A stretch of 64,000 bases of DNA from Streptomyces indicus (GTDB lineage: Bacteria; Actinomycetota; Actinomycetes; Streptomycetales; Streptomycetaceae). Location: the NCBI RefSeq assembly GCF_900100315.1, contig NZ_FNFF01000005.1, positions 186,001 through 250,000 of the forward strand, written 5' to 3'. Shown piece after piece: positions 16,536 to 26,049 of the stretch (positions are counted from its first letter, which is position 1; every line of letters begins with the position of its first letter). A model generated the notes under the pieces. It did not search any database and was not told the DNA's origin. It was given only the letters and a program-made list of their open reading frames with translations. Position numbers and translations under genes: made by a program.

Positions 16536-18332
16536 ATGACGGAGGCGCACGCGGACCACGGCCAGGCTCCCAGACGGGCGGCCCTGTCCCGGCGGCAGTT
16601 CGGGGCGGGCATGATGGCGCTCGGCGGCGCCGTCGCCCTCGTGCCGTTCCCGGCGGGCCCGGCGGCGGCCGTGGAGACCGGCCACGGACGCACGCTGCGG
16701 CGCGGCTCCCCCGAACAGGCCGGGCTGCTCGCGGGCGAGCTGCGCCAACTCGTCGCCGACGCGGAGAAGTTCCTCGCCCCCTCCCCCAAGCACCCGTGGT
16801 ACGCGGGCGCCGTGCTGCTCGCGGGACGCGGCTCCACCGTCGCCCTGCACGAGCCGATCGGCATGGCGGTGCGCTACTCCGCGTACGACGAGAAGACCGA
16901 CACCGGCGTGGAGTTCCCCGCGGACCAGCAGATCCCGGCCGCCGAGGACACCGTCTACGACCTCGCGTCCGTCTCGAAGCTCTTCACCTCCATCCTCGCC
17001 GTGCAGCAGATCGAGCGCGGCACGCTGGAACTGGAAGCCCCGGTCGCCTCGTACCTCCCCGACTTCGCGGGCGGCGGCAAGCAGGACGTCACCGTCCGCC
17101 AGCTCCTCACGCACACCTCGGGCTTCCGCTCCTGGATCCCGCTCTTCAAGGAGCCCACGTACGAGGGAAAGCTCCGACTCCTCTGGAACGAGAAGCTCCT
17201 CAACCCGCCGGGCACCAAGTACCTCTACTCGGACCTCAACCTCATCTCGCTCCAGCTGGTCCTGGAGAAGATCACCGGACGCGCCCTCGACGTGCTCCTG
17301 CGCGAGGAGATCACCGCGCCGCTGGGCATGCGCCGCACCCGCTTCAACCCGCCCGCGAGCTGGAAGCCGAAGATCGCGGCCACCGAGGACGCCCGGCTGC
17401 CGTGGTCCGGCCTGGACCGCGGGCTCGTGTGGGGCGAGGTGCACGACGAGAACGCCTTCGGGTTCGGCGGGGTCGCGGGCCACGCGGGCGTGTTCTCCTG
17501 CGCCTGGGACCTGGCGGTCCTGGGCCGGTGTCTGCTCAACGGCGGCTCGTACGGACGCGCACGGATCCTCAGCCGGGACTCGGTGGAGCTGATGTTCACC
17601 GACTTCAACACGGACTTCCCCGGCGACGAGCACGGCCTCGGCTTCGAGCTCTACCAGCACTGGTACATGGGCGCGATGGCCACCCCGCGCACCGCGGGCC
17701 ACACCGGCTTCACCGGCACCTCGCTGGTCCTCGACCCGACCACCGACTCCTTCCTCGTGGTGCTCGGCAACTCCGTGCATCCCGTGCGCAGTTGGCGCTC
17801 CGGTTCGGCGCCCCGCGTGGCCACCGCGAACCGTCTGGCACGTGCGGTGCCGGTGCGTCCGGCGAGCGGGCGCGAGGCCTGGTTCTCCGGGATGGCGGGC
17901 TCGACCTCGGCGACGCTCACGCTGCCGGACCTCGACCTGCCGGCCGGCGCCCGGCTGCACTGCTCCCTGTGGTGGGACACCGAGCCCGGTTCGGACCGCC
18001 TGTACCTGGAGGCGTCCACGGACGGGGGCACCACATGGTCGCCGCTCGCCTTCACCACCGGCGGCGGCCCGGTCGCGGGCCCGCACCCCGACGGATCGGT
18101 GACGGGCTGGTCGGGCCGCGTCTGGCACACGGTCTCGGCCGACCTCTCGGCAGTCGCCGGCTCGGCGGCCCGGCTGCGCTGGCGATACGCCACTGACCAG
18201 TTGTACGTGGGGCGCGGTGCGTATGTGGACGAGGTGGAGGTCCGGGCGGGCGGGCGCCGGCTGTTCGACTCGAACCGGCCGGCGGACGCACGGCGTATCG
18301 AGGCCACGGGGTGGTCGGTGTCGCGCGACTGA
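16536..18332 (+). CDS. Tat-exported serine hydrolase (beta-lactamase / PBP4* fold) with extra C-terminal domain
   Basis: A 598-residue secreted enzyme of the class C beta-lactamase-like family (esterases, D-aminopeptidases, PBP-like). A twin-arginine signal (SRRQFGAGM, then a hydrophobic stretch ending PAGPAAA) directs export. The nucleophile motif SVSK is at residues 145-148 and the tyrosine motif YSDLN about 85 residues later. A GHTGFTGT segment near residue 390 fills the KTG position. After about residue 450 a beta-rich domain (LTLPDLDLPAGARLH, LYLEASTDGGTTW, YVDEVEVRAG) resembles the jelly-roll modules of secreted proteases, unusual for the family. Start chosen for the GGAGGA upstream. 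The leader region contains short repeats of ACTTCGGT. Confidence 0.85.
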   Translation: MTEAHADHGQAPRRAALSRRQFGAGMMALGGAVALVPFPAGPAAAVETGHGRTLRRGSPEQAGLLAGELRQLVADAEKFLAPSPKHPWYAGAVLLAGRGSTVALHEPIGMAVRYSAYDEKTDTGVEFPADQQIPAAEDTVYDLASVSKLFTSILAVQQIERGTLELEAPVASYLPDFAGGGKQDVTVRQLLTHTSGFRSWIPLFKEPTYEGKLRLLWNEKLLNPPGTKYLYSDLNLISLQLVLEKITGRALDVLLREEITAPLGMRRTRFNPPASWKPKIAATEDARLPWSGLDRGLVWGEVHDENAFGFGGVAGHAGVFSCAWDLAVLGRCLLNGGSYGRARILSRDSVELMFTDFNTDFPGDEHGLGFELYQHWYMGAMATPRTAGHTGFTGTSLVLDPTTDSFLVVLGNSVHPVRSWRSGSAPRVATANRLARAVPVRPASGREAWFSGMAGSTSATLTLPDLDLPAGARLHCSLWWDTEPGSDRLYLEASTDGGTTWSPLAFTTGGGPVAGPHPDGSVTGWSGRVWHTVSADLSAVAGSAARLRWRYATDQLYVGRGAYVDEVEVRAGGRRLFDSNRPADARRIEATGWSVSRD

Positions 18333-18350
18333 GCACGCGCAAGCCGAGGC

Positions 18351-19148
18351 CTACTGGGGCGGCTGGTAGGGCTGTTGGGGCTGTTGGGGCAGTCCGTACG
18401 GCTGCTGAGGTTGTCCGTGCGGCTGCCCCTGAGGCGGGGCGTATGGGGCCTGCTGCTGAGGCGGTGCGTAGGACTGGCCGTACGGCTGAGCCTGGCCGTA
18501 CGCCTGAGGTTGCGGCTGCCCGTACATCTGCGGCTGGGGCTGTCCGTACATGTGCGGCTGCGGCTGCGGCTGCGCGTACGGACTGCCCGGCGGCACGAGC
18601 CGTACGCGGCCGTTCGGCTCCGTGAGCGGCACGTAGCCGAGGGCCCGCAGCCGCTCACCGCACTCCCGTCGCCACTTGCGCCGCAGCAGGTAGCTCGCGC
18701 CCGCCACCGCCAACGCGCAGCCGAGCAGCGCGCCCCAGAACACGGCCATGTCCGGCAGCCGCACCATCTGGAGTCCGACGATCACGAAGGCGACGGGGAC
18801 GGCGGCGAGCCGGCGCTTCTCGTTGTGCCCGGCGTACATGTCGAAGCGGATGCGGGTGCGCAGGAGTTCGGGGACCTCGACGGGCAGCGCCGGCAGCGGG
18901 CCGCCCTGCGGGTGCTGGGCCCAGGCCTGCTGTGCGCGCGCCCGCGCCTGCGGGTCCGGGTCGGGCACGAGGAGCATCTTCAGGCCCTGCATCGTGAAGA
19001 CGACGTCCATGTACTGGTAGCCGAACCGCTCGCCGAGCGCCGCGAGCCGGGAGAGCTTCTTGACGGAGCCCCAGTAGTTGGTCACCTCGACCGGCTGACC
19101 GTAGGACATCGAGGCCAGCATGGTGCGGATCTGCCCGCTGCTGCTCAT
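18351..19148 (-). CDS. Two-TM protein with Pro/Gln/Gly/Tyr-rich repeat tail
   Basis: A 265-residue protein of unknown function. Residues 1 to about 110 are a soluble domain (MSSSGQIRTMLASMSYG..., with a MQGLKMLLVPDPDP segment). Two membrane segments follow (VPVAFVIVGLQMV and FWGALLGCALAVAGASYLL), then a basic loop (RRKWRRECGERLR). The last 80 residues are low-complexity repeats of the type MYGQPQPQ and PYGQ, disordered and possibly a protein-interaction or surface tail. The ATG at 19148 has GGAGGGGAGA upstream and is preferred to a longer start at 19256. It converges with the serine hydrolase 18 bases away. Confidence 0.75.
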   Translation of the reverse strand: MSSSGQIRTMLASMSYGQPVEVTNYWGSVKKLSRLAALGERFGYQYMDVVFTMQGLKMLLVPDPDPQARARAQQAWAQHPQGGPLPALPVEVPELLRTRIRFDMYAGHNEKRRLAAVPVAFVIVGLQMVRLPDMAVFWGALLGCALAVAGASYLLRRKWRRECGERLRALGYVPLTEPNGRVRLVPPGSPYAQPQPQPHMYGQPQPQMYGQPQPQAYGQAQPYGQSYAPPQQQAPYAPPQGQPHGQPQQPYGLPQQPQQPYQPPQ

Positions 19149-19345
19149 TCCGGTCTCCCCTCCCGCGTACGAAGCCTCCGCCGCCTCCGGCGAAAGCCCC
19201 GCCACCTTCGCACACCTCCCACGCCCCTCGACAGCCGCGTCCGCACCACCCGTCACATCTAGGACGGAATCTGGCCTACTCGACCCCTACCGTCGGAGAC
19301 GTCGCCGCATCCGGCAGGCATTCCGTTCCACGAAGGGACCGCGTC

Positions 19346-19870
19346 ATGAAGCACACCGCACCCGAGGGCTACACCTCCGTCTCGCCGTGGGTCGTCACCG
19401 ACGACACGGGAGCACTGCTCGACTTCATCACCGCGGCCTTCGAGGGTGAGGAGATCAGCCGGGTGCCGGTCGAGGACGGCAGCATCGGTCACGGCGAGAT
19501 CCGGTGCGGCGACACCGTCGTACTCGCCTTCGACCGGCGGCCGGACTGGCCGGCGATGCCCGCGCTGCTGAGGATCTACGTATCCGACGCGGACGCCGCC
19601 ATGGCCGCGGCCGTCGCCCACGGCGGCGAGGTGATCACCGAGGTGTCCGACAGCGCGTGGGGCGACCGCGGCGGCCGCGTGCGCGATCCGTTCGGGAACA
19701 TCTGGTGGGTGATGTCCCGGGTGGAGGAGGTCGACCCGGAGACGTCCTGGCGGCGGATGTCCGAGGAGCCCTACGCGGAGTCGATGCGGGTGGCTCAGGC
19801 GACCCTCGACGCCGCACTCAGCGGCCGGTCCACCGGCATCTCCAGCGCACCGGTGCGGCCTGCGGACTAG
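19346..19870 (+). CDS. VOC (glyoxalase / PhnB-like) family protein
   Basis: A 174-residue vicinal-oxygen-chelate fold protein. It opens TSVSPWVVTDDTGALLDFITAAF, a form typical of PhnB-like VOC proteins (WVVTDD and DFITAAF). It continues with GHGEIRCGDTVVLAFDRRP, IYVSDADAAMAAAVAHGGEV and ends with the diagnostic RVRDPFGNIWWV. The metal-binding His/Glu set is not complete enough to name an enzymatic reaction; antibiotic-binding and dioxygenase relatives exist. A weak GAAGGGA precedes the ATG. Confidence 0.8.
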   Translation: MKHTAPEGYTSVSPWVVTDDTGALLDFITAAFEGEEISRVPVEDGSIGHGEIRCGDTVVLAFDRRPDWPAMPALLRIYVSDADAAMAAAVAHGGEVITEVSDSAWGDRGGRVRDPFGNIWWVMSRVEEVDPETSWRRMSEEPYAESMRVAQATLDAALSGRSTGISSAPVRPAD

Positions 19871-19930
19871 GCAGGGTCCGGGGCGGGCTCCCCCTGGGGG
19901 CCTGTCGGCGGGCCGTGGCACGATGGCCCC

Positions 19931-22909
19931 GTGCCACAGCCCACCACGTCTCCCCTTGTCGGCCGTCAGGACGAACTCGCCCGGCTCACCGGCCTGCTCG
20001 ACCGCGCCCGCGCCGGTGAGGCCCGCGCCGTCCTGGTCGCGGGCGACGCCGGGGTGGGCAAGACCCGGCTGCTCGACGAAACCGCCGCCCGGGCCGCCGC
20101 GGACGGCATGACCGTGGTGACCGGGCGCTGCGTGGACCTGGGCGACGTCGGCCTGCCCTACCTGCCGTTCACCGAGATCCTGGGCCGGCTCGCCGCCGAC
20201 GAGCGCTTCGCCTCCGTGGTCGCCGCCCACCCCCTCGCCGAGCGGCTCGTCACCGGAGGGCCCGCCGACGAGGGGAGCGGACGCGAAGCCGACGCGCGGC
20301 TGCGGCTGTTCGAGGACTTCACGGGCCTGTTCGCCGACCTCGCCGCGGCCGCGCCGCTGCTGCTCGTCCTCGAAGACCTGCACTGGGCGGACCAGTCCAC
20401 GCGCGACCTCCTCCGCTTCCTGCTCAGCCGGGCCGTGCTCCAGCGCACCGGCGGCGGCTCCCAGCGGATGGCCCTCATCGCCTCGTACCGCACGGACGAC
20501 CTGCACCGCCGCCACCCCCTGCGGCCGGTGCTCGCCGAGCTGGTCCGGCTGCCCGCGGTCGAGCGTCTCGAGCTCCGGCCGCTCGCCGACACCGACGTGG
20601 AGCGCCTCATCCGCACCCTGCGCCCGGACCCGCTGCCGGAGGCCACGGTCCGCCGCATCGTCGAGCGCGCGGAGGGAAACGCCTTCTACGCCGAGGAGTT
20701 GCTCGCCGCGACCGCGGACGAGGGAACCGCCGCGGGGTCCGCCGAGGTGCCCAGCGGTCTCGCCGATGTGCTCCTGGTCCGCTTCGAGCAGCTCTCCGGC
20801 ACGGCACAGGAGGTGCTGCGCGCGGCCGCCGTGGCGGGCCGCAGCGTCGAGCACGAGGTGCTGCGTTCCGTGGTCGAACTCCCCGCCGAGGAGCTGGAGT
20901 CGGCGCTGCGCGAGGCGACCAGCCGCCAGTTGCTGGTGGCCGGCGGGCTCGCGGGCGAGGGTTCCGGCGAGCGTGACACGTACACCTTCCGGCACGCCCT
21001 GATCCAGGAGACGGTCTACACCGATCTGCTGCCCGGCGAACGGGTCCGGCTGCACCGGGTGTTCGCCCAGTTGCCCGCCACCCGCAGCCGCCCCGCCGCG
21101 CGCGCCCATCACGCCCGCGAGAGCCACGACCTGCCCGGCGCGCTGGAGGCCTCGCTCGAGGCGGCCGACCACGCCCACCGTGTGGGCGCGCCCGCCGAGG
21201 AGCTGCGCCATCTCGAAGCGGCCCTCGACCTGTGGCAGGCGGTGGACCCGGCCGAGCGCCCGGAGTCCGCCGGCCTCACCGAGATCACGCTCACGCTCCG
21301 CGCCTCGGCCGCCGCGGCGCACGCGGGCGAGAACCACCGCGCGGTGACGCTCACCCGCGCCGCCCTGGCCCGCGTGGGTTCGGACGCCGACTCCGAGCTG
21401 GCGGCCCGGGTCCACTACACGCTGGCCGGACGGCTGATGGGCATCGACAGCGTGGCCGCCGCGTTCACCCACAGCAGCGAAGCCCTGGCGATGATCCCCC
21501 CGGAGCCGCCCACGCCCACGTGGGTCTGGGCGGCGGCCACCCATGTCATGGCCGCCGGGTACACGGGCGACGAGGACACCGCCCGCCGTGTCGGCGAGGA
21601 GGCGCTCGGCAAGGCGAAGGCGCTCGGCATGACCGACGCGCAGGCCGACCTGACCATCTCGCTGGTGGGCTTCGGGGACTTCAAGCGCCGTACGCCGGAA
21701 GGGCGTGAGCAGCTGCGGCACGCGCGCGACCTGGCCCGCCGGGCCGCCAACGACTCCATCGAGCTGCGCGCCCTGTTCAACCTGGCCATCGGCAGCTTCG
21801 AGTCGGGCGCGCTGGACGAATGCCTGACCTGGCTGACGGAAGGCCTCGACCGTGCGCGCAGCGCAGGCCTGCTGACCGCGCACTACCCGCTGATGCTGCG
21901 TTATCTGCGGTCGCTCGTGCTCTTCACGCTGGGCCGCTGGGACGAGTGCGTCGAAGCCGCGCGGGCCGACGCCGACCGGATGCCGGCGGCGGGCGCGTTC
22001 GTCACGGGTCCCGCCCTGTACGTGGCGTTGGGCCGCGGCGAGCCGGGGGCGGAGGAGGGCGCACAGCTCCTGGTCGAGCAGCCCTACGACTCGATGGCCT
22101 GGATCATCGCGGGCGTCGTCCTGACCGACGGTGCGGCCATGCGCCAGGACCCGGAGGCGGCCGTCGGGCAGGTGCGCGCCACCCTCGCCCGGCTGACCGA
22201 GGACTCGGACGGCGACCGCCACCACATCGGCATCCGGCTGGCCGCGCTCGCCCTGTCGGCGGTCGCGGACGCCGCCGCCGAACTGCGCCTGACCGGCGAC
22301 GAGTCGGGCGCGCGCAAGTGGACCGAGACCGCGGCCGAGCTCGCGGGCCTGGCGCGCGACACCGCGAACGTCGACGAGGACAGCTGGTTCGGCCCCGAGG
22401 GCCGGGCCTGGCTGGCCCGCGCCGAGGCGGAGGAGAGCCGGGCGGCCGGGCGCGCGGACGTCGATGCCTGGGCGAAGGCGGTCGCCGCGTTCGCCGAGTA
22501 CGGCGACGTGTACGAGCGGGCCCGCTGCGAGCGGCGGCTCGCCGAGGCGCTGCTCGCGGCCGACCGCCGCACGGAGGCGGCCGAACACGCCCGCACCGCC
22601 CGCGAAACGGCCACCGCGCTCGGCGCCCGGCCGCTTCTGGAGGACATCGACGCGCTGATCCGCCGCGGACGCCTCCAGGCACAGGCGGCGCCCGCCGAGT
22701 CGGTGCTGACCTCACGCGAGCGCGACGTTCTGCTGCTGCTCGCCCAGGGGATGACCAACCGGCGGATCGGCGAGGAGCTGTTCATCAGCGGCAAGACGGC
22801 CAGCGTCCATGTGTCCAACATCCTGGCGAAGCTGGGCGCGGCCAGCCGCACCGAAGCGGTGGGGATCGCCTATCGCGAAGGGCTCATCGAGGAGTCGACG
22901 GCTTCGTAG
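19931..22909 (+). CDS. LAL-type LuxR transcriptional regulator with AAA ATPase domain
   Basis: A 992-residue large ATP-binding regulator of the LuxR family. The Walker A motif GDAGVGKT is at residues 38-45, a Walker B-like LLLVLEDLHWAD near residue 150, then a winged helix, a long TPR-like helical region (about 430 to 880), and a C-terminal LuxR helix-turn-helix (LTSRERDVLLLLAQGMTNRR through VHVSNILAKLG). LAL regulators often control pathway-specific gene sets and respond to small inducers. The GTG at 19931 is in frame and is set within a short inverted repeat (GGCACG / CGTGCC, 19917-19935). The ATG at 19923 is out of frame. No obvious target operon adjoins it. Confidence 0.9.
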   Translation: MPQPTTSPLVGRQDELARLTGLLDRARAGEARAVLVAGDAGVGKTRLLDETAARAAADGMTVVTGRCVDLGDVGLPYLPFTEILGRLAADERFASVVAAHPLAERLVTGGPADEGSGREADARLRLFEDFTGLFADLAAAAPLLLVLEDLHWADQSTRDLLRFLLSRAVLQRTGGGSQRMALIASYRTDDLHRRHPLRPVLAELVRLPAVERLELRPLADTDVERLIRTLRPDPLPEATVRRIVERAEGNAFYAEELLAATADEGTAAGSAEVPSGLADVLLVRFEQLSGTAQEVLRAAAVAGRSVEHEVLRSVVELPAEELESALREATSRQLLVAGGLAGEGSGERDTYTFRHALIQETVYTDLLPGERVRLHRVFAQLPATRSRPAARAHHARESHDLPGALEASLEAADHAHRVGAPAEELRHLEAALDLWQAVDPAERPESAGLTEITLTLRASAAAAHAGENHRAVTLTRAALARVGSDADSELAARVHYTLAGRLMGIDSVAAAFTHSSEALAMIPPEPPTPTWVWAAATHVMAAGYTGDEDTARRVGEEALGKAKALGMTDAQADLTISLVGFGDFKRRTPEGREQLRHARDLARRAANDSIELRALFNLAIGSFESGALDECLTWLTEGLDRARSAGLLTAHYPLMLRYLRSLVLFTLGRWDECVEAARADADRMPAAGAFVTGPALYVALGRGEPGAEEGAQLLVEQPYDSMAWIIAGVVLTDGAAMRQDPEAAVGQVRATLARLTEDSDGDRHHIGIRLAALALSAVADAAAELRLTGDESGARKWTETAAELAGLARDTANVDEDSWFGPEGRAWLARAEAEESRAAGRADVDAWAKAVAAFAEYGDVYERARCERRLAEALLAADRRTEAAEHARTARETATALGARPLLEDIDALIRRGRLQAQAAPAESVLTSRERDVLLLLAQGMTNRRIGEELFISGKTASVHVSNILAKLGAASRTEAVGIAYREGLIEESTAS

Positions 22910-22952
22910 CGGCGGGAGGCCTGCCGCACGCAACTGAGCGCCGGGCACGGGT

Positions 22953-23033
22953 GGCTTCGGGACGCGGTGCCCCGACCGCTTCGCGGCGCCGGGGACACGT
23001 GACATGGGCGAGGCTTCGGGACGCGGTGCCCCG
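22953..23033 (+). repeat. 22-bp direct repeat downstream of the LAL gene
   Basis: An identical 22-base block (beginning GGCTTCGGGACGCGG) occurs at 22953-22974 and 23012-23033, 59 bases apart, in the intergenic space before the AlkZ-like gene. Confidence 0.85.
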
Positions 23034-23105
23034 CAGCGGCGAGGGCTCCCGGCGCAGGGCGCGCGAGACGCCGCCCCGAAGCACGTCCCGTCTACCCTTC
23101 CGCCC

Positions 23106-24269
23106 ATGCGCCGCATCACCCCCGCACAGCGCCGTGCCCGGCTCGCCCGTCGCCATCTGCTCCACCCGGAGCACCGCGCGACCCGTACCGAGAAGGTGGC
23201 CGAGGCGCTCGTCGGACTGCACGCCACCGACGCCTCCTGCGTGACGCTCTCCTCCTTCGCGCGGCTGCGCGCCCCGTCGCTCGCCGAGGTGGACCGGGCC
23301 CTGTACGAGGACCGGACCCTGCTGCGGATGCACTGCATGCGGCGCACGCTCTTCGTCGTGCCGGAGCCGCTCGCCTCGACGTTCTTCCACGCCACGCCGC
23401 CGGCGATGGCCTCCCGTGAACGGGCCACCCTGCTCAAGCACCTGGCCGCCGCCGACCCGCCGCGCGACGCGCGCTGGCTGGACGAAGCAGCCGCTCTCGC
23501 GCTGGCCGAACTGGCCCGCAGGGGCGAGGCCTCGGCCGTGGAACTCACGGACGCCGTCGCCGAGTTGCAGACCACGATCACACTCAGCCCCGGCAAGCGG
23601 TACGCGGCCACCCTCCGGATCGGCGGCGAGCTGCTGCGGGTGCTCGCGATGGAGGGGCGGGTGCGCCGGGGCCGCCCGGTCGGCGGCTGGACCTCGGCGC
23701 GCTTCCGCTACCACGTCGCGCCCGCGATGGAGCCCGTGGACCCGGCCGCCGCCCAGGCCGAGGTGGTCCGCCGCTGGCTGCGGACGTACGGCCCGGGCAC
23801 GGAGGCCGACCTGAAGTGGTGGACGGGCTGGGGCGTACGGGAGGTGCGCCGGGCGCTCGCACAACTGCCGGTGTTGGAGGTGGAGTTGACGGACGCGGGC
23901 CGGGGGTGGGATCTGCCGGGCCAGGGCGCCGAGGAAGAGGCACCCGGACCCTGGGCCGCCTTCCTGCCCGGCCTCGACCCGGCGACCATGGGCTGGCACC
24001 ACCGCGACTTCTACCTGGACCCCGCCCACCGCTCTCTCGTGTACGACAGCGTGGGCAACGGCGGCCCCACCGTCTGGAGCGACGGCCGCATTGTCGGCGT
24101 CTGGGCCCAGCGCCGCACCGGTGAACTCGTCTGGCGGCTGCTTGCGGACGTGGGAGCCGAGGCGACCGCGCTGATCGAGAAGGAGGCCGCACGCCTCCAA
24201 TCGCTGCTCGACGCGGACGAGTTGGTCGTCAGCTTCCCGGCCCCGCTGACCCGCGAGCTGCTCGCCTGA
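23106..24269 (+). CDS. Winged-helix protein of the AlkZ / YcaQ (HTH_42) superfamily
   Basis: A 387-residue protein of the superfamily that includes the DNA glycosylases AlkZ and YcaQ/AlkX, which remove bulky or cross-linked bases. The N-terminus (ARLARRHLLHP) and the segment EALVGLHATDASCV fit the family, as do a central winged helix (TLRIGGELLRVLAMEGRVRRGRPVGGW), RWLRTYGPGTEADLKWWTGW and a C-terminal VWSDGRIVGVWAQRR. The position where characterised members carry the catalytic Gln pair in a GLQxQ/D-like motif reads LHATD here, so the activity may differ. The ATG at 23106 was chosen because translation aligns with the family start; longer frames are unsupported. Confidence 0.78.
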   Translation: MRRITPAQRRARLARRHLLHPEHRATRTEKVAEALVGLHATDASCVTLSSFARLRAPSLAEVDRALYEDRTLLRMHCMRRTLFVVPEPLASTFFHATPPAMASRERATLLKHLAAADPPRDARWLDEAAALALAELARRGEASAVELTDAVAELQTTITLSPGKRYAATLRIGGELLRVLAMEGRVRRGRPVGGWTSARFRYHVAPAMEPVDPAAAQAEVVRRWLRTYGPGTEADLKWWTGWGVREVRRALAQLPVLEVELTDAGRGWDLPGQGAEEEAPGPWAAFLPGLDPATMGWHHRDFYLDPAHRSLVYDSVGNGGPTVWSDGRIVGVWAQRRTGELVWRLLADVGAEATALIEKEAARLQSLLDADELVVSFPAPLTRELLA

Positions 24270-24302
24270 GGAACCACGGCGCGGCGTCCCGCCGGCTGCG
24301 GC

Positions 24303-25868
24303 TCACTCCCCGAGCACCGCCATCGCCGCGTTGTGCCCGGGAATCCCGCTCACGCCACCCCCGCGCACGGCGCCCGCACCGCACAGGAACACATTGGCGT
24401 GCGCGGTCTCGACGCCCCAACGGCCCGTGCCCTCCTGGGCGTACGGGAACGCGAGGTCGCGGTGGAAGATGTTGCCGCCGGGCAGGCGCAGGTCGCGTTC
24501 CAGGTCGAGCGGCGACTTGGCCTCGATGCAGGGGCGGCCCTGCGCGTCCAGGGCGAGGACGTCGGCGATCGGCTCGTCCAGGTACGCGTCCAGCTGGGCG
24601 AGGGTGGCCGCGAGGAGCTCTTCGCGCGCCGCCTCGCTGTCTTCGGCGAACAGCCGGGCGGGGGTGTGCAGGCCGAAGAGCGTGAGGGTCTGGTAGCCGA
24701 GGCCGACGAGGTGCTCACCGAGGATGCTGGGGTCGGTCAGGGAGTGGCAGTAGATCTCCGAGGGCGGCGCGGACGGCAGGGTGCCCGAGGCCGCCTCGGC
24801 GTAGGCGGTCGCCAACTGCTCGTATCCCTCGGCCACATGGAAGGTCCCGGCGAAGGCCTCACGCGGGTCGACGTGCTTGTCCCGCAGCAGGGGCAGCCGC
24901 TTGAGCAGCATGTTCACCTTGAGCTGTGCCCCTTCGGCGGGCGGGGGCGGCTGCTCGCCGAGCAGGGCCGCGAGCGCCTGCGGCGAGGCGCCGACGAGCA
25001 CGTGCCGGGCGCCGACGGTGAACTCCTCCGTTCCGCGGCAGGCGACCTCCGCCCGCGTCCCGTCGGTCTCGATCCGGGTCGCCTCGCAGCCGGTGGCGAA
25101 GACGGCGCCCGCGTCGAGTGCGGCCTGCGCGAGCGCGTCCGTGAGCGCGCCCATGCCGCCGACCGGCACGTCCCAGGCGCCGGTGCCGCCGCCGATCACG
25201 TGGTAGAGGAAGCAGCGGTTCTGCCGCAGCGAGGGGTCGTGGGCGTCGGCGAAGGTCCCGATGAGCGCGTCGGTGAGGACGACTCCGCGGACGACGTCGT
25301 CCTGGAAGTACTCCTCGACGGCCGCGCCCACGGGCTCCTCGAACAGCATCCGCCACGCTTCCTCGTCGTCCACGCGGGCCCGGAGCTCGGCGCGCGTCGG
25401 CAGCGGTTCCACCAGCGTCGGGAACACTCGCTCGGCGACCCGGCCCGTCCTGCCGTAGAACCGCTCCCAGGCGTCGAACTCCCGCTCGCCGCCGGTGAAC
25501 CGCGCGAACGCCTCGCGCGTGCGCGCCCGTCCGCCGCCGACCAGGAGCCCGGTGTCCTGGCCGGCGCGCCGCGCGGGCGTGTACGAGGACACGTCGCGGC
25601 CGCGCACCGCGAAGGACAGGCCGAGGTCGCGCACGATCTTCCGCGGCAGCAGGCTGACGAGGTACGAGTAGCGCGAGAGCCGGGCGTCGACTCCTTCGAA
25701 GGCATACGTGGAGACCGCGGCGCCGCCCGTGTGCCCGAGCCGTTCCACCACGAGCACGGAGTGCCCGGCGCGGGCGAGGTAGGCGGCGGCGACGAGTCCG
25801 TTGTGCCCGCCGCCGACGATCACGGCGTCGTAGGCACGGCGGGCGGGCGGGGCTCCCTGTACGGTCAT
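24303..25868 (-). CDS. FAD-dependent oxidoreductase, phytoene desaturase-like
   Basis: A 521-residue flavoprotein of the carotenoid/retinoid oxidoreductase group. The N-terminal dinucleotide fold is clear (DAVIVGGGHNGLVAAAYLARAG, i.e. GGGHNGL, then VLVVERLGHTGGAA). The C-terminal FAD motif is LCGAGAVRGGGVSGIPGHNA, with GGGVSGIPG typical of CrtI-like proteins. No carotenoid genes adjoin it, so the substrate is open; many actinobacterial homologues are simply annotated NAD(P)/FAD oxidoreductases. The ATG at 25868 is preferred over 25883 because it begins just before the conserved Rossmann strand. It ends 33 bases from the convergent AlkZ-like gene. Confidence 0.85.
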   Translation of the reverse strand: MTVQGAPPARRAYDAVIVGGGHNGLVAAAYLARAGHSVLVVERLGHTGGAAVSTYAFEGVDARLSRYSYLVSLLPRKIVRDLGLSFAVRGRDVSSYTPARRAGQDTGLLVGGGRARTREAFARFTGGEREFDAWERFYGRTGRVAERVFPTLVEPLPTRAELRARVDDEEAWRMLFEEPVGAAVEEYFQDDVVRGVVLTDALIGTFADAHDPSLRQNRCFLYHVIGGGTGAWDVPVGGMGALTDALAQAALDAGAVFATGCEATRIETDGTRAEVACRGTEEFTVGARHVLVGASPQALAALLGEQPPPPAEGAQLKVNMLLKRLPLLRDKHVDPREAFAGTFHVAEGYEQLATAYAEAASGTLPSAPPSEIYCHSLTDPSILGEHLVGLGYQTLTLFGLHTPARLFAEDSEAAREELLAATLAQLDAYLDEPIADVLALDAQGRPCIEAKSPLDLERDLRLPGGNIFHRDLAFPYAQEGTGRWGVETAHANVFLCGAGAVRGGGVSGIPGHNAAMAVLGE

Positions 25869-26049
25869 GGCTCTTCGTAACACGGGATGATCGCGGACCG
25901 CCAGACGTGGACGTCCTCACGGATACGGCTCGTGGACACGGCCCTCGCGGACCCGGCTCTCGTGGACACGGCCCGCACGCGAGCGCTGTCCGGGGAGCAC
26001 GGCACCTCGCGCAGGCGCCTGCGGCGCCGCTGCCCGCCCCGCCCCCCCC

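Noticed and set aside
19917..19935. Small inverted repeat GGCACG/CGTGCC around the LAL start codon
   Set aside because: Six-bp arms are common at this GC content; no independent sign of translational control.
19259..22588. Very long open frame on the minus strand (over 1100 codons)
   Set aside because: It is antisense to the LAL regulator and VOC genes, with a Gly/Arg/His-rich translation typical of GC-rich shadow frames.
25929..25974. 16-base direct repeat CTCGTGGACACGGCCC, two copies 30 bp apart
   Set aside because: Too short and isolated to assign meaning; left as background repetition in an intergenic gap.
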